64,000 nt of DNA from Microbacterium sp. LWO14-1.2 (GTDB taxonomy: Bacteria; Actinomycetota; Actinomycetes; Actinomycetales; Microbacteriaceae), in NCBI RefSeq assembly GCF_038397715.1, contig NZ_CP151633.1, forward strand, positions 1,984,001 to 2,048,000, written 5' to 3'. The position numbers and the translations under genes are program-made. Position 1 is the first letter of the stretch. Each line of letters begins with the position of its first letter. The notes under the pieces are model-generated. The model was given only the letters and a program-made list of their open reading frames with translations, did not search any database and was not told the origin of the DNA. This document shows positions 33,045 to 42,476 of the stretch, piece by piece.

Positions 33045-33211
33045 GTGCGTTCTCCCCTGGGGATCCGTTTGCAGAAGCGTGCAGACGAGCAACTCTATCG
33101 ACTCCACCGAAACTCACAGCCCGCTCACAGCCCCGAGGGACCAAATCGGACCCGTCGCCGGTTCTCCTCTATGACGCCGCAGCCAGCCGCGTCGGACAAA
33201 GGAGACAGACC

Positions 33212-33709
33212 ATGTCGAACGACTACGGCAAGACCCCTCAGGCCCTCAGCGAGCTCACCCACCTGCAGTACGAGGTGACGCAGGAGGACGGCACCGAGCC
33301 GCCCTTCCGCAACGCCTACTGGAACAACCACGACGACGGCATCTACGTCGACGTGGTGTCAGGACAGCCGCTGTTCTCGTCCACCGACAAGTACGACAGC
33401 GGCACCGGGTGGCCGAGCTTCACCAAGCCGATCGACGCGGATGCCGTCACCACCCGCACCGACCGGAAGCTGTGGATGACCCGCACCGAGGCCCGCTCCA
33501 CCGGCGCCGACAGCCACCTCGGGCACGTCTTCGACGACGGACCCGTCGCCGACGGAGGACTGCGCTACTGCATGAACTCCGCCGCCCTCCGCTTCATCCC
33601 GGCTGACAGGCTCGAGGATGAGGGGTACGGTCGCTACCGTCCCCTCTTCGCCGGACCCGACGCCGACGAGACCGACACCACCGCCCGCACCTCCGAGGAG
33701 CAGTCATGA
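33212..33709 (+). CDS. msrB: Peptide-methionine (R)-S-oxide reductase MsrB
   Basis: A 165-residue MsrB that repairs the R epimer of methionine sulfoxide in proteins. [22 protein letters not shown] and [13 protein letters not shown] are all present, with catalytic Cys120 in RYC. The two CxxC pairs that bind structural zinc in many MsrB proteins are absent, so this is a zinc-free form. RBS AAAGGAGACAGACC precedes ATG. Coupled to msrA by a 4-nt overlap. Confidence 0.97.
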   Translation: MSNDYGKTPQALSELTHLQYEVTQEDGTEPPFRNAYWNNHDDGIYVDVVSGQPLFSSTDKYDSGTGWPSFTKPIDADAVTTRTDRKLWMTRTEARSTGADSHLGHVFDDGPVADGGLRYCMNSAALRFIPADRLEDEGYGRYRPLFAGPDADETDTTARTSEEQS

Positions 33710-34248
33710 CAGACACCGGAACCATCACCCGCACACCCGGAACCGAGACGGCCGTCCTCGCCGGCGGCTGCTTCTGGGGCATGGAAGACCTCATCCGCCG
33801 TCAGCCGGGCGTGCTCGACACCCGCGTCGGCTACACCGGCGGCCAGAACGACCACGCCACCTACCGGAACCACCCCGGCCACGCCGAGGCCGTCGAGATC
33901 GTCTTCGACCCCACGAAGACGACGTACCGCGACATCCTCGCGTTCTTCTTCCAGATCCACGACCCGTCGACCCTGAACCGTCAGGGCAACGACATCGGCT
34001 CGAGCTACCGGTCGGCGATCTTCCCGCTCAGCCCCGAGCAGGAGCGCGTCGCCCGCGACACCATCGCCGACGTCGACGCCTCCGGTCTGTGGCCCAGCAA
34101 GGCCGTCACCACGATCGAGCCCGAGGGACCGTTCTGGGAGGCCGAGCCCGAGCACCAGGACTACCTGATCCGCTACCCCAACGGCTACACCTGCCACTTC
34201 CCGCGCGCGGGATGGGTGCTGCCGAAGCGCGAGACCAGCGCCGTCTGA
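33706..34248 (+). CDS. msrA: Peptide-methionine (S)-S-oxide reductase MsrA
   Basis: A 180-residue MsrA, repairing the S epimer. [17 protein letters not shown] carries the catalytic Cys22 in [25 protein letters not shown] and [20 protein letters not shown] are standard family blocks. It overlaps msrB (ATGA 33706-33709), so both epimers are handled by one cotranscribed pair. No C-terminal resolving-Cys tail is seen, so reduction may need another thiol. Confidence 0.97.
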   Translation: MTDTGTITRTPGTETAVLAGGCFWGMEDLIRRQPGVLDTRVGYTGGQNDHATYRNHPGHAEAVEIVFDPTKTTYRDILAFFFQIHDPSTLNRQGNDIGSSYRSAIFPLSPEQERVARDTIADVDASGLWPSKAVTTIEPEGPFWEAEPEHQDYLIRYPNGYTCHFPRAGWVLPKRETSAV

Positions 34249-34265
34249 CCGGCACCTCACACTCC

Positions 34266-34332
34266 GGGGGCCGACACGCCGCATCCCGGACGTTTCCCGC
34301 CGAAGCGTCCGACATCTGGCCTGTCGGCCCCC
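34266..34332. terminator. Bidirectional terminator hairpin between msrA and an alpha/beta-hydrolase gene
   Basis: GGGGGCCGACA (34266-34276) pairs perfectly with TGTCGGCCCCC (34322-34332), with an inner GGACG/CGTCC pair. It sits between convergent genes ending at 34248 and 34370. Confidence 0.7.
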
Positions 34333-34369
34333 CTTGTGTGTCGGCGGGCGGGGCGAGCGCCCGCGGGCG

Positions 34370-35170
34370 TCACGCCTCCGCGAGGAACGCCAGCGCCGCC
34401 TCCTTGAAGGCCCGCGACCCCGGTGCGTTGAAGTGGTTTCGGTCGGGGATCTCGAAGAACCGCCCCTGCGGCGCGGCCTCTGCGAGCGCACGGGACCCCT
34501 CGATGATCGCGTCCTTCGACCCCGTCGCGAACAGGATCGGACTCTCCGGCGCGTTCGACGGATCCGGGTCGATCGTGCGCGACGACCGCAGCCCCTCGGC
34601 GAGCGCCACGAGAGCGCTCAGGTCGTTGCCCGGCACGCGCTCCGTGAGGGCGATGTAGTTCTGGGTGGTCGGATCCGCCACCGGCGTGCCGTCTGCGAGG
34701 TAGGCCCGGACCTGCGCGAGATCGAGACGCGCGAGAGGGATGCCGTCGGGCACGCCGCCCAGCACGGCCCGCCCGATGCGCTGCGGCAGATCGCGCACCA
34801 CCTCCCAGCCGACGCGGGCGCCGAGCGAGTAGCCGACGTACGACGCCTCGTCGACGAGATACGCGTCCATCACCGATTCGACGTCGGTGGCGAGGGTGCG
34901 GATGCCGTACGCATCCGCCTGATGCGGCTTCTCGCTGAGCCCGTGGCCGCGCTGGTCGAGCGCGAGCACGCGGTAGCCGGCCTGCGTCAGCTGCCGCACC
35001 CAGCCCGTGAGCACCCAGGTGTCGCGGGCGCTCGACGCGAACCCGTGCACGATCACGACGACAGGGGCGTCGAGCTCGCCCCACGTGTACGTCGCGAGGC
35101 GGGTGCCGTCGGCCGCGTAGACCTGCTGCGGCGTGGGCATGCTGTTCAGATCGGAGAGGGGGACGGCCAC
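34370..35170 (-). CDS. Alpha/beta hydrolase
   Basis: A 266-residue soluble alpha/beta hydrolase. HGFASSARDTW supplies the oxyanion region (HG), LDQRGHGLSEKP is the classic strand-4 motif, GYSLGA holds the nucleophile Ser, and PDRNHFNAPG carries the His. Substrate not assignable. The start is uncertain: GTG 35170 is in frame but GGAGGG abuts it with no spacer, while ATG 35140 lacks an RBS. It lies between msrA and the XRE-cupin regulator gene and is transcribed with the latter (34 nt gap). Confidence 0.82.
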   Translation of the reverse strand: MAVPLSDLNSMPTPQQVYAADGTRLATYTWGELDAPVVVIVHGFASSARDTWVLTGWVRQLTQAGYRVLALDQRGHGLSEKPHQADAYGIRTLATDVESVMDAYLVDEASYVGYSLGARVGWEVVRDLPQRIGRAVLGGVPDGIPLARLDLAQVRAYLADGTPVADPTTQNYIALTERVPGNDLSALVALAEGLRSSRTIDPDPSNAPESPILFATGSKDAIIEGSRALAEAAPQGRFFEIPDRNHFNAPGSRAFKEAALAFLAEA

Positions 35171-35204
35171 CCCTCCATCATCGCGGACGCAGGTCGGTGC
35201 GGGC

Positions 35205-35831
35205 TCAGGCTCCCGGAGCGGAGTGCACGATGAGCCATCGCGCCACGGCATCCTCCGCTCCGGTGTTGTGGATGCGGTGCGGCAGCGAGCACGGGTAGCT
35301 GATGGAGTCCCCCGCGCGCACGATGACCCGCTCGGCGTCGAAGTCGATCGTCAGCTCGCCCGACATCACGGTGCCGACCTCGTATCCCTCATGGCGGAAC
35401 AGGTCCGCGTCGGCGTGCGCGGCCGTCCCGGGCGGGTAGGTCGACTCGAAGTAGTCGATGCCGGGGCTGTCGCCGGGGGAGAGTCGGCGGAAGCGCACCC
35501 CTCCGTCGAGCTCGACGGCCGACGACTGCGCTGCCCGCTGCAGGACGAACCCGGTGTCGGTGGTCGCCCCGCCCGGCGCGCCGGCAGGCGCGGCGCCGGA
35601 GTCGAACACCGCCGCGAGGGGCACGCCGAGAGCATCCGTGATGGCGATCAGCCGAGAGACGCTCGGCTGCAGCACGCCGCGTTCGATCTGCGAGATCGCG
35701 CTCGGCGAGATGCCGAGCCGCAGGGCGAGGGACCGGGCCGACATCCCCTGCTGCGTGCGCAGATCCCGCACCCGTGACCCGACGAGGAGCCCGGGGCCCG
35801 ACGAGGCGAGCGGGGTCTCGGCATCCGTCAT
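35205..35831 (-). CDS. XRE-cupin transcriptional regulator of the allantoin operon
   Basis: A 208-residue regulator: N-terminal XRE helix-turn-helix (RVRDLRTQQGMSARSLALRL, GISPSAISQIERGVLQPSVS) and C-terminal cupin sensor (HEGYEVGTVMSGELTIDFDA, then SYPCSLPHRIHN). Regulators of this build sense small ligands in the cupin pocket. It diverges from the ureide operon with a 176-nt shared control region holding a TGAAG-N6-CTTCA dyad, so it probably controls that operon, perhaps with allantoin or allantoate as effector. The ligand and sign of control are inferred only. Confidence 0.88.
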   Translation of the reverse strand: MTDAETPLASSGPGLLVGSRVRDLRTQQGMSARSLALRLGISPSAISQIERGVLQPSVSRLIAITDALGVPLAAVFDSGAAPAGAPGGATTDTGFVLQRAAQSSAVELDGGVRFRRLSPGDSPGIDYFESTYPPGTAAHADADLFRHEGYEVGTVMSGELTIDFDAERVIVRAGDSISYPCSLPHRIHNTGAEDAVARWLIVHSAPGA

Positions 35832-35863
35832 GTCCCCGAGTCTAGGGCGCGAAGTGGCGTGGA

Positions 35864-35879
35864 TGAAGCGGGAACTTCA
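35864..35879. promoter_or_regulatory. Candidate operator in the XRE-cupin / ureide-operon control region
   Basis: TGAAG (35864-35868) and CTTCA (35875-35879) form a 5-bp dyad with a 6-nt spacer, close upstream of the regulator gene. The rest of the 176-nt region contains an AT-rich patch (GTTAATCAATAG near 35913-35924) that could be the -10 region for the operon. Confidence 0.4.
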
Positions 35880-36007
35880 CGGCTCCGTTACATCTCCGAA
35901 ACCTGACGCGGAGTGTTAATCAATAGCTTCATTTCCATCACCCGCACCCCGATGTCGTGGTCGCTCCCAACGATCCAGGCCGCACGGCCTCTCCGGAAGG
36001 CACGGAA

Positions 36008-37606
36008 ATGACTCCTCCCCCTCGCACATCGGCCGTCGCGCCGCCCACCACACCCCAGGACATCGTCGAAGCAGCCGGACACCCCTCCGGCTCCGGAAAC
36101 GTCAAGCCGCACTACGACTCGCGCCTCGCCAACGAGGATCTCGCCCCGCTCCGCACGCAGAAGTGGTCGTGGTACAACATCTTCGCGTTCTGGATGTCGG
36201 ACGTGCACTCCGTCGGCGGCTACGTCACCGCCGGATCGCTCTTCGCCCTCGGCATCGCCGCATGGCAGGTGCTCGTGGCCCTCGTGGTCGGCATCGTCAT
36301 CGTGCAGATCTTCACCAACCTCGTCGCGAAGCCCAGCCAGAAGACGGGCGTGCCGTACCCGGTCATCAACCGCGCGATCTTCGGCGTCAAGGGCGCGAAC
36401 ATCCCCGCCATCATCCGCGGTCTCATCGCGATCGCCTGGTACGGAGTGCAGACGTTCCTCGCCGCGCAGTCGCTGAACATCGTGTTCCTGAAGTTCTTCC
36501 CGGGCTCCGCGGCGCTGCTCGATGTGAGCTTCCTCGGCCTCAGCGCCCTCGGGTGGATCTCGTACTCGATCCTCTGGGTCGCCCAGGTCGCGCTGTTCTG
36601 GAACGGCATGGAGGTCATCCGCCGCTTCATCGACTGGGCGGGCCCCGCGGTGTACGTCGTGATGATCGTGCTCGCCGTCTACCTCATCTCGCAGGCCGGC
36701 TGGGAGAACATCAGCCTCGACCTCTCCGACCCCGCGCAGCCCGACGTCGGCTTCTGGGGATCCCTCGGCCTGATGTTCATGGCGATCGGCGTCGTGGTGT
36801 CGTACTTCTCGGGGCCGATGCTGAACTTCGGCGACTTCGCCCGCTACGGCAAGAGCTTCGGCGCCGTGAAGAAGGGCAACTTCTGGGGTCTCCCGGTGAA
36901 CTTCCTGTTCTTCTCGCTGCTGGTCGTGATCACGGCATCCGCCACCGTCCCGGTCTTCGGCGAGCTCATCACCGACCCGATCCACACGGTCGAGCGGATC
37001 GACACCCCGGTCGCGATCCTGCTCGGCGGACTGACCTTCGTCACCGCGACCGTCGGCATCAACATCGTCGCGAACTTCATCGCCCCGGCCTTCGACTTCT
37101 CGAACGTCGCCCCGCAGAAGATCTCGTGGCGCACCGGTGGCATGATCGCCGCGGTCGGCTCCGTCTTCCTCCTCCCGTGGAACTGGTACTCCGACGCGAC
37201 GGCCATCCACTACTCGCTGGGGCTGCTGGCAGCGCTCATCGGTCCGCTGTTCGGGCTGCTCATCGCCGGGTACTACATCGCGGCGCGGCAGCGCATCCGC
37301 ACCGACGACATGTTCACGATGTCAGAGACCGGCGCGTACTGGTACCGCAACGGCTACAACCCGAACGCGCTCAAGGCGCTGCTGTGGGCCGGCATCCCGA
37401 CGATCGTGATCGCCGTGCTGCCCAAGCTGATCGCCGACCTCGGCCTGTTCGACATCTCCTGGATCGGCAACTTCACCTGGTTCATCGGCTGCGGACTCGG
37501 CTTCCTGGCGTTCACGGTGCTGGAGCGCATCGACCCGCGCGTCCCGACCTTCGACGGCGAGACCGAGGGCATCTCCGACGGCACGGTGACGGAGGACGAG
37601 TCGTGA
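36008..37606 (+). CDS. NCS1-family permease, allantoin/hydantoin/purine type
   Basis: A 532-residue permease with about 12 helices. LRTQKWSWYNIFAFWMSDVH is the diagnostic NCS1 opening; TGVPYPVINRAIFGVKGANI and NFIAPAFDFSNVAPQKISWR are also characteristic. It should import a ureide or nucleobase with Na+ or H+. ATG 36008 follows GGAAGG at 7 nt; an upstream in-frame start is less likely. It is the first gene of the ureide operon and overlaps the racemase gene (GTGA), so allantoin is the likely cargo. Confidence 0.9.
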   Translation: MTPPPRTSAVAPPTTPQDIVEAAGHPSGSGNVKPHYDSRLANEDLAPLRTQKWSWYNIFAFWMSDVHSVGGYVTAGSLFALGIAAWQVLVALVVGIVIVQIFTNLVAKPSQKTGVPYPVINRAIFGVKGANIPAIIRGLIAIAWYGVQTFLAAQSLNIVFLKFFPGSAALLDVSFLGLSALGWISYSILWVAQVALFWNGMEVIRRFIDWAGPAVYVVMIVLAVYLISQAGWENISLDLSDPAQPDVGFWGSLGLMFMAIGVVVSYFSGPMLNFGDFARYGKSFGAVKKGNFWGLPVNFLFFSLLVVITASATVPVFGELITDPIHTVERIDTPVAILLGGLTFVTATVGINIVANFIAPAFDFSNVAPQKISWRTGGMIAAVGSVFLLPWNWYSDATAIHYSLGLLAALIGPLFGLLIAGYYIAARQRIRTDDMFTMSETGAYWYRNGYNPNALKALLWAGIPTIVIAVLPKLIADLGLFDISWIGNFTWFIGCGLGFLAFTVLERIDPRVPTFDGETEGISDGTVTEDES

Positions 37607-38322
37607 GGATCACCCTCATCAACCCCAACACCTCCCGGGCGATGACCGACAAGATCGCGGTCGCCGCCCGGGAGGTGGCGGGTCCCGACATCGAGATCCA
37701 CGCCGTCTGCCCCGACACGGGTGCGGAGGCGATCGAGAGTCATGTCGACGAGGTGTTCGCGGCCGCCGCCGTGATCGAGCTCGTCGAGCAGGACCAGCGC
37801 GACGGGGGCAGTGACGCGTACGTCATCGCCTGCTTCGGCGACCCAGGGCTGGATGCCGCCCGCGAACTCGTCGACGTGCCCGTGGTCGGCATCGCCGAGG
37901 CCGCCATGCACGTCGCCGCGGTGTCGGGTCGCTCGTTCGGAGTCGTCACGACGCTGACCCGCACGCTCGGACGCGCGAGCGACCTCGTCGCGCGCTACGG
38001 GATGCGGGAGGCCTGCGTCTCCCTCGCCGGAACCGGCATCCCCGTGCTCGATCTCGAGGACACGTCGTCGCAGTCCGTCGCGACCATCGCGGCGCTGTGC
38101 CACGAGGCCGTCGCGGCCGAGGCCGACGTGATCGTGCTGGGCTGCGCGGGTATGGCCGACCTGTGCCGCACGCTGACCGCCGAGGTGGGGGTGCCGGTCG
38201 TCGACGGCGTGGCCGCCGCGGTCGGACTCGCGAGCGGCATGGCCCGCATGGGCGTCGGCACGAGCAAGCGCGACGAGTACGCGTTCCCTCCCCGCCGCGG
38301 CGCACTGGTCGGGAGCCGCTGA
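37603..38322 (+). CDS. Asp/Glu/hydantoin racemase family, probable allantoin racemase
   Basis: A 239-residue cofactor-independent racemase. The opening RITLINPNTSRAMT and the paired catalytic cysteines C77 (IACFGDPG) and C181 (VLGCAGM) define the hydantoin-racemase group, which includes HpxA allantoin racemase. In this operon it would interconvert R- and S-allantoin for the stereospecific allantoinase. GTG start overlaps the permease stop. Confidence 0.85.
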   Translation: MRITLINPNTSRAMTDKIAVAAREVAGPDIEIHAVCPDTGAEAIESHVDEVFAAAAVIELVEQDQRDGGSDAYVIACFGDPGLDAARELVDVPVVGIAEAAMHVAAVSGRSFGVVTTLTRTLGRASDLVARYGMREACVSLAGTGIPVLDLEDTSSQSVATIAALCHEAVAAEADVIVLGCAGMADLCRTLTAEVGVPVVDGVAAAVGLASGMARMGVGTSKRDEYAFPPRRGALVGSR

Positions 38323-38326
38323 GCGC

Positions 38327-39694
38327 ATGAGCAGTACCCGCACCACCGTCCGGGCCGCCCGCGCCTGGATCGACGGCGCTCTGCGCCCCGCCGACCTCAC
38401 CGTCGCCGACGGCGTGATCGTCGCGGTCGACGACCCCTCGCCGGAGCGGACGCCCGACGTGCTCGTCGCCGACGAGGCCGTCCTGCTCCCCGGGCTCGTC
38501 GACTCGCACGTGCACGTCAACGACCCCGGCCGCACGGAGTGGGAGGGCTTCCCGTCCGCCACCCGCGCGGCCGCGGCCGGCGGCGTCACGACGATCATCG
38601 ACATGCCGTTGAACTCCCTGCCGCCGACGACCACCCCCGACGCGCTCGCCGTGAAGAGGCGGGCGGCTGCCGGCGCCGCGCATGTCGACGTCGGGTTCTG
38701 GGGCGGCGCCGTGCCGGACAACCTCGGCTCGCTCGCCGCGCTGCACGACGAGGGCGTGTTCGGGTTCAAGTGCTTCCTCTCGCCCTCCGGCGTCGACGAG
38801 TTCCCGCACCTCGACCTCGACCAGCTCGACCGCGCGATGGTCGAGGTCGCCGCCATCGGCTCGCGGCTCATCGTGCACGCCGAGGATCCGACGCTGCTCG
38901 ACCCGCCCGGCGCGCTGGGTCGCGGGTACCGCGCCTTCCTCGACTCCCGTCCGCCGGCGAGTGAGGCCGCGGCGATCGCGGCCGTGATCGACGCCGCGCG
39001 ACGCACCGGGGCCACCGTGCACATCCTGCACCTCAGCGATGCCACCGCGCTACCGCTCATCGCGCAGGCCAAGGCCGACGGCGTCGCGCTGACGGTCGAG
39101 ACCTGTCCGCACTACCTGACGCTGATCGCCGAGGACATCCCCGACGGCGCGAGCGAGTTCAAGTGCTGCCCGCCGATCCGCGAGGCGCGCAACCGCGATC
39201 TGCTGTGGGACGGGATCCGCGACGGGCTGATCGACGCGATCGTCAGCGACCACTCGCCCAGCACCGCGGAGCTCAAGACGGCGGGCGACGGCGACTTCGG
39301 TCTCGCCTGGGGCGGCATCTCGGGGCTGCAGGTCGGTCTGTCCGCCGTGTGGACGGAGGCGCTGACCCGCGGCATCCCGCTCGAGGTGCTGCTGCCGCTC
39401 TTCGCGAACGGACCCGCACGCGTCGCCGGACTCGCCGGGGTCGGCGAGATCGCCGTCGGCGCGCCGGCCCACCTCACCGAGTTCGCGCCGGCCGAGCGCT
39501 TCGCCGTGCGGGCGGCCGAGCTCTGGCACCGCAATCCCATCACGGCGTACGACGGACGCGACCTCATCGGTCGCATCCGCCGCACCTGGCTGCGCGGGGC
39601 CCTGATCCACGACATCACCGCCGAGGATGCCGGGGCGACGCGCCCCGCCGCCGCATCCGGCCGGCTGCTCACCGCGAGGGAGATCTCCGCATGA
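38327..39694 (+). CDS. allB: Allantoinase
   Basis: A 455-residue amidohydrolase converting allantoin to allantoate. Metal ligands: H61/H63 (DSHVHVNDPGRTEWEGF), carboxylated K148 (GFKCFL), H184 (HAED), H235 (HLSDAT) and D308 (SDHSP). The pairs GRTEWEGF and FKCFLSPSGVDEFP distinguish allantoinase from dihydropyrimidinase and dihydroorotase. It starts 4 nt after the racemase and its stop overlaps the FmdA-like start (ATGA). Confidence 0.94.
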   Translation: MSSTRTTVRAARAWIDGALRPADLTVADGVIVAVDDPSPERTPDVLVADEAVLLPGLVDSHVHVNDPGRTEWEGFPSATRAAAAGGVTTIIDMPLNSLPPTTTPDALAVKRRAAAGAAHVDVGFWGGAVPDNLGSLAALHDEGVFGFKCFLSPSGVDEFPHLDLDQLDRAMVEVAAIGSRLIVHAEDPTLLDPPGALGRGYRAFLDSRPPASEAAAIAAVIDAARRTGATVHILHLSDATALPLIAQAKADGVALTVETCPHYLTLIAEDIPDGASEFKCCPPIREARNRDLLWDGIRDGLIDAIVSDHSPSTAELKTAGDGDFGLAWGGISGLQVGLSAVWTEALTRGIPLEVLLPLFANGPARVAGLAGVGEIAVGAPAHLTEFAPAERFAVRAAELWHRNPITAYDGRDLIGRIRRTWLRGALIHDITAEDAGATRPAAASGRLLTAREISA

Positions 39695-40872
39695 CCATCG
39701 ACACCGTCGCGACCTTCGCCGTGCTGCAACCGGGCGTCGGCGCCATCGCCGGAGACCACTACCTGCCGGCGTCGCCCGAGACCGTGCTGTGGGGACGCCT
39801 GCCGTGCGAGACCGACCGCCCGGCGCTGATCGTCGATTCCGGCGCCACCGTCACGGTCGACACGGTCAGCCACGAGGGACTCCTCGACGACCAGGGCGGC
39901 GACCCGGTCGCGTTCTTCGGCGCGCACGGGGTGCCCGCCGAGGAGGTGCTGACGGATGCCGCGGCCATCGCCGCGTCCGTCGCGCGCGACCCGCACCACG
40001 ACGGACCGCACGTCGTCACCGGGCCCATCCTCGTGCGGGGCGCGGAGCCCGGCGACCTGCTGCGGATCACGGTCGTCCGACTCGAACCGCGAGTGCCGTA
40101 CGGCGTGATCTCGAACCGTCACGGCAAGGGCGCCCTCGCGGGCGAGCTGCCACGGCATCCGGGGTCCGTCAGCGTGTTCACCCCCGTCGAGGAGCGGCCG
40201 GACGGACTCGTCGGCGTGCTGCCCGTTCACGAGGGCGGACCGGGCCTCGTGGAGTTCCCTCTCGCGCCGTTCCTCGGAACGATGGGCGTCGCGGTGGCGG
40301 GTGACGCGCGACCGCACTCCGTTCCGCCGGGGTCGCACGGCGGCAACATCGACATCCGCCTGCTCGTCGAGGGCACCGCGCTGTACCTGCCGGTGCAGGT
40401 CGCCGGGGCTCTGGCGTACGTCGGCGATCCGCACTTCGCGCAGGGCGACGGCGAGGTGGCGCTCACGGCGCTCGAGGCCTCGCTGCGGGCGACCCTGCGC
40501 TTCGACGTCGTGCCGCGTGCGGTCGCGCTCGCAGAGTTCGGCGAGCTCGCGGGCCCCCTCGTGCGGACTCCGGAGTACCTCGTGCCGACCGGACTCGATC
40601 CCGATCTCGGCCTCGCGATGAGGAACTGCGTGCGCGCGGCGATCGATGTCGTGCAGGCGCGGTGGGGGCTCGACGAGCACCTCGCCTACGCGTACCTCTC
40701 CGCCGCGACCGACTTCGACATCTCCCAGGTCGTCGACGTCGTGTGCGGGGTGCACGCGCGCATCAGGGAGGCGGACTTCGTGCGCGTCGACCGCCCTGCC
40801 GCGTCCGTCCCGGCTGCCGAGTCCGCTCCCGCGTCCCCGGCACTGCGCCCCGCCGAGGGGGAGACGCCGTGA
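39691..40872 (+). CDS. Acetamidase/formamidase (FmdA/AmdA) family protein
   Basis: A 393-residue FmdA_AmdA-family amidohydrolase. VDTVSHEGL, HHDGPHVVTGPILVRGAEPG, GSHGGNIDIR and YLPVQVAGALAYVGDPHFAQ with GDGEVA are family blocks that include zinc-site His and Asp. Known members hydrolyse formamide or acetamide. Here it sits between allantoinase and an amidase, so it may act on a short-chain ureide or amide made later in the pathway, such as oxamate or oxalurate. That assignment is inference. The C-terminal 30 residues are a low-complexity Ala/Pro tail. Confidence 0.88.
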   Translation: MTIDTVATFAVLQPGVGAIAGDHYLPASPETVLWGRLPCETDRPALIVDSGATVTVDTVSHEGLLDDQGGDPVAFFGAHGVPAEEVLTDAAAIAASVARDPHHDGPHVVTGPILVRGAEPGDLLRITVVRLEPRVPYGVISNRHGKGALAGELPRHPGSVSVFTPVEERPDGLVGVLPVHEGGPGLVEFPLAPFLGTMGVAVAGDARPHSVPPGSHGGNIDIRLLVEGTALYLPVQVAGALAYVGDPHFAQGDGEVALTALEASLRATLRFDVVPRAVALAEFGELAGPLVRTPEYLVPTGLDPDLGLAMRNCVRAAIDVVQARWGLDEHLAYAYLSAATDFDISQVVDVVCGVHARIREADFVRVDRPAASVPAAESAPASPALRPAEGETP

Positions 40873-42476
40873 CCGCCACCATGCCGGCCGAGCTGCGCGC
40901 CGCGTTCGAGGAGTACGAGCGCGCGATCGTGGCCGACGACGTGCCCGTGCTCGACGCGTCGTTCGCGCCGGGGCCCGCCACGATGCGCGGCGACCACACG
41001 GGGCTGCTCGTCGGTCATGACGCGATCAGCGCGTTCCGCAGCGGACGCGGGGGCGTGCCGCCGCGCACGATCGAGCGGGTCGAGTACCGCCCGCTCGGCG
41101 AGGGCGGCGACGTCGCACTGCTCGTGTCGACCTCGCGCTACCGCGCGGGTGGTACCGGTCTGCAGACCCAGGTCTGGCAGCGCATCGACGGGCGCTGGCT
41201 GATCACCGCCGCGCACGTCAGCCCGAGGGCGCAGCCGCTCGACCGCTCGATCTGGCGCACGGTCGGCGACCCCCTGCGACCGGCTGCCGCCGAGGGAGCG
41301 CTCACCGGCCTGACGGTCGCCGTGAAAGACCTGTTCGCGATCTCGGGCCACCGCATCGGGGCCGGCAACCCGACGTTCCTCGATGCGGCACGGGTCGAGC
41401 GCACGACGGCCCCCGCCGTGGCCGATCTGCTGCAGGGCGGTGCGGCCGTGCGGGGCATCGCCCGCACCGACGAGTTCGCGTACTCGATGGCCGGCGACAA
41501 CCCGCACTACGGCACTCCGCCGAACGGCGCCCTGCCCGGAGCGCTGCCCGGTGGATCGTCGAGCGGCGCGGCCTCGGCCGTCGCGACCGGGCAGGCCGAC
41601 GTCGCGCTCGCGACCGACACGGCCGGATCGATCCGCGTGCCGGCCTCGTACCAGGGGCTGTGGGGCCTGCGCACCACGCACGGGCTCGTGTCGACTCACG
41701 GCGTTCTTCCGCTGGCGCCCTCGTTCGACACCGTCGGCTGGATCGCGCGCGACGGCGAGACGCTGCAGCGGGTCGTCGACTGGAGCCTGCGCGGGGGAGA
41801 GCGGGAGCGCCCCGCGAGTGATCTGCAGGATGCCGAGCTACCGCGGCGCTTCGCCGTTCCCGTCGAGCTGCTCGCCGACCTCGACCCCGCGACCCTGGAT
41901 GCGTTCTCCGCCTTCACCGATGCGCTCCGCACCCAGACCGACAGCGCCGCGCACGATCTGTGCGTGACAGACGTCTCGCTCGGCGCCCCCGAGGAGTTCG
42001 CCGCGACGTTCCGCACGCTGCAGGCCGCCGAGGCCTGGCGTGCGCACGGCTCCTGGGTGCGGCGGCACGAGGGGGCGCTGGGAGCAGCGGTCGCGGAGCG
42101 ATTCCGTCGTGCGGCGGCGGTCACTCCGGAGGAAGAGGCCGAGGCGCTCACCGTCGCCGCGTCGCTGCGCGACCGCATCCGCCGTCTCGTGCTCGACGAC
42201 GTGCTGCTGCTGCCGACCGTGCCGGGTCCCGCCCCGTCGCGCTCGGCGGGTGAGTTCGCGACCGAGCGCACGCGTCAGGCGACCATGCGCCTCACCAACC
42301 CGGCGTCGATCGCCGGACTGCCGTCGGTGACCGCGCCGCTGCTCACCGTGGCGTCGCCGCTCGGTCCGGCACCGGTCGGCGTGAGCCTGATCGGCCGCCC
42401 CGGCAGCGACGCCGCCCTCGTGCGGCTCGCGCGCCGCCTCATGACCTCGATGACACAGAGAACGGAAGAACAATGA
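40869..42476 (+). CDS. AtzH-like domain fused to amidase-signature hydrolase
   Basis: A 535-residue fusion. Residues 5-130 are an NTF2-like AtzH/DUF3225 domain (LRAAFEEYERAIVADDVPVL, TQVWQRIDGRWLITAAHVS). Residues 140-535 are an amidase-signature enzyme with catalytic Lys153 (VAVKDLFA), cis-Ser in GGSSSG (229-233) and nucleophile Ser254 (DTAGSIRVP). In s-triazine catabolism, AtzE-type amidases and AtzH act on carboxylated urea compounds (biuret pathway), so a carbamoyl or ureido substrate fits. In this operon oxalurate or ureidoglycolate-type intermediates are candidates. GTG start overlaps the FmdA-like stop; the stop overlaps the pucG start. Confidence 0.87.
   Translation: MTATMPAELRAAFEEYERAIVADDVPVLDASFAPGPATMRGDHTGLLVGHDAISAFRSGRGGVPPRTIERVEYRPLGEGGDVALLVSTSRYRAGGTGLQTQVWQRIDGRWLITAAHVSPRAQPLDRSIWRTVGDPLRPAAAEGALTGLTVAVKDLFAISGHRIGAGNPTFLDAARVERTTAPAVADLLQGGAAVRGIARTDEFAYSMAGDNPHYGTPPNGALPGALPGGSSSGAASAVATGQADVALATDTAGSIRVPASYQGLWGLRTTHGLVSTHGVLPLAPSFDTVGWIARDGETLQRVVDWSLRGGERERPASDLQDAELPRRFAVPVELLADLDPATLDAFSAFTDALRTQTDSAAHDLCVTDVSLGAPEEFAATFRTLQAAEAWRAHGSWVRRHEGALGAAVAERFRRAAAVTPEEEAEALTVAASLRDRIRRLVLDDVLLLPTVPGPAPSRSAGEFATERTRQATMRLTNPASIAGLPSVTAPLLTVASPLGPAPVGVSLIGRPGSDAALVRLARRLMTSMTQRTEEQ

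Noticed and set aside
34257..34284. CTCACACTCCG after msrA, like the -35 region of the ECF41 promoters
   Set aside because: At the required 16-nt distance there is no CGTC, and it lies at the end of convergent genes in the arm of a terminator hairpin.
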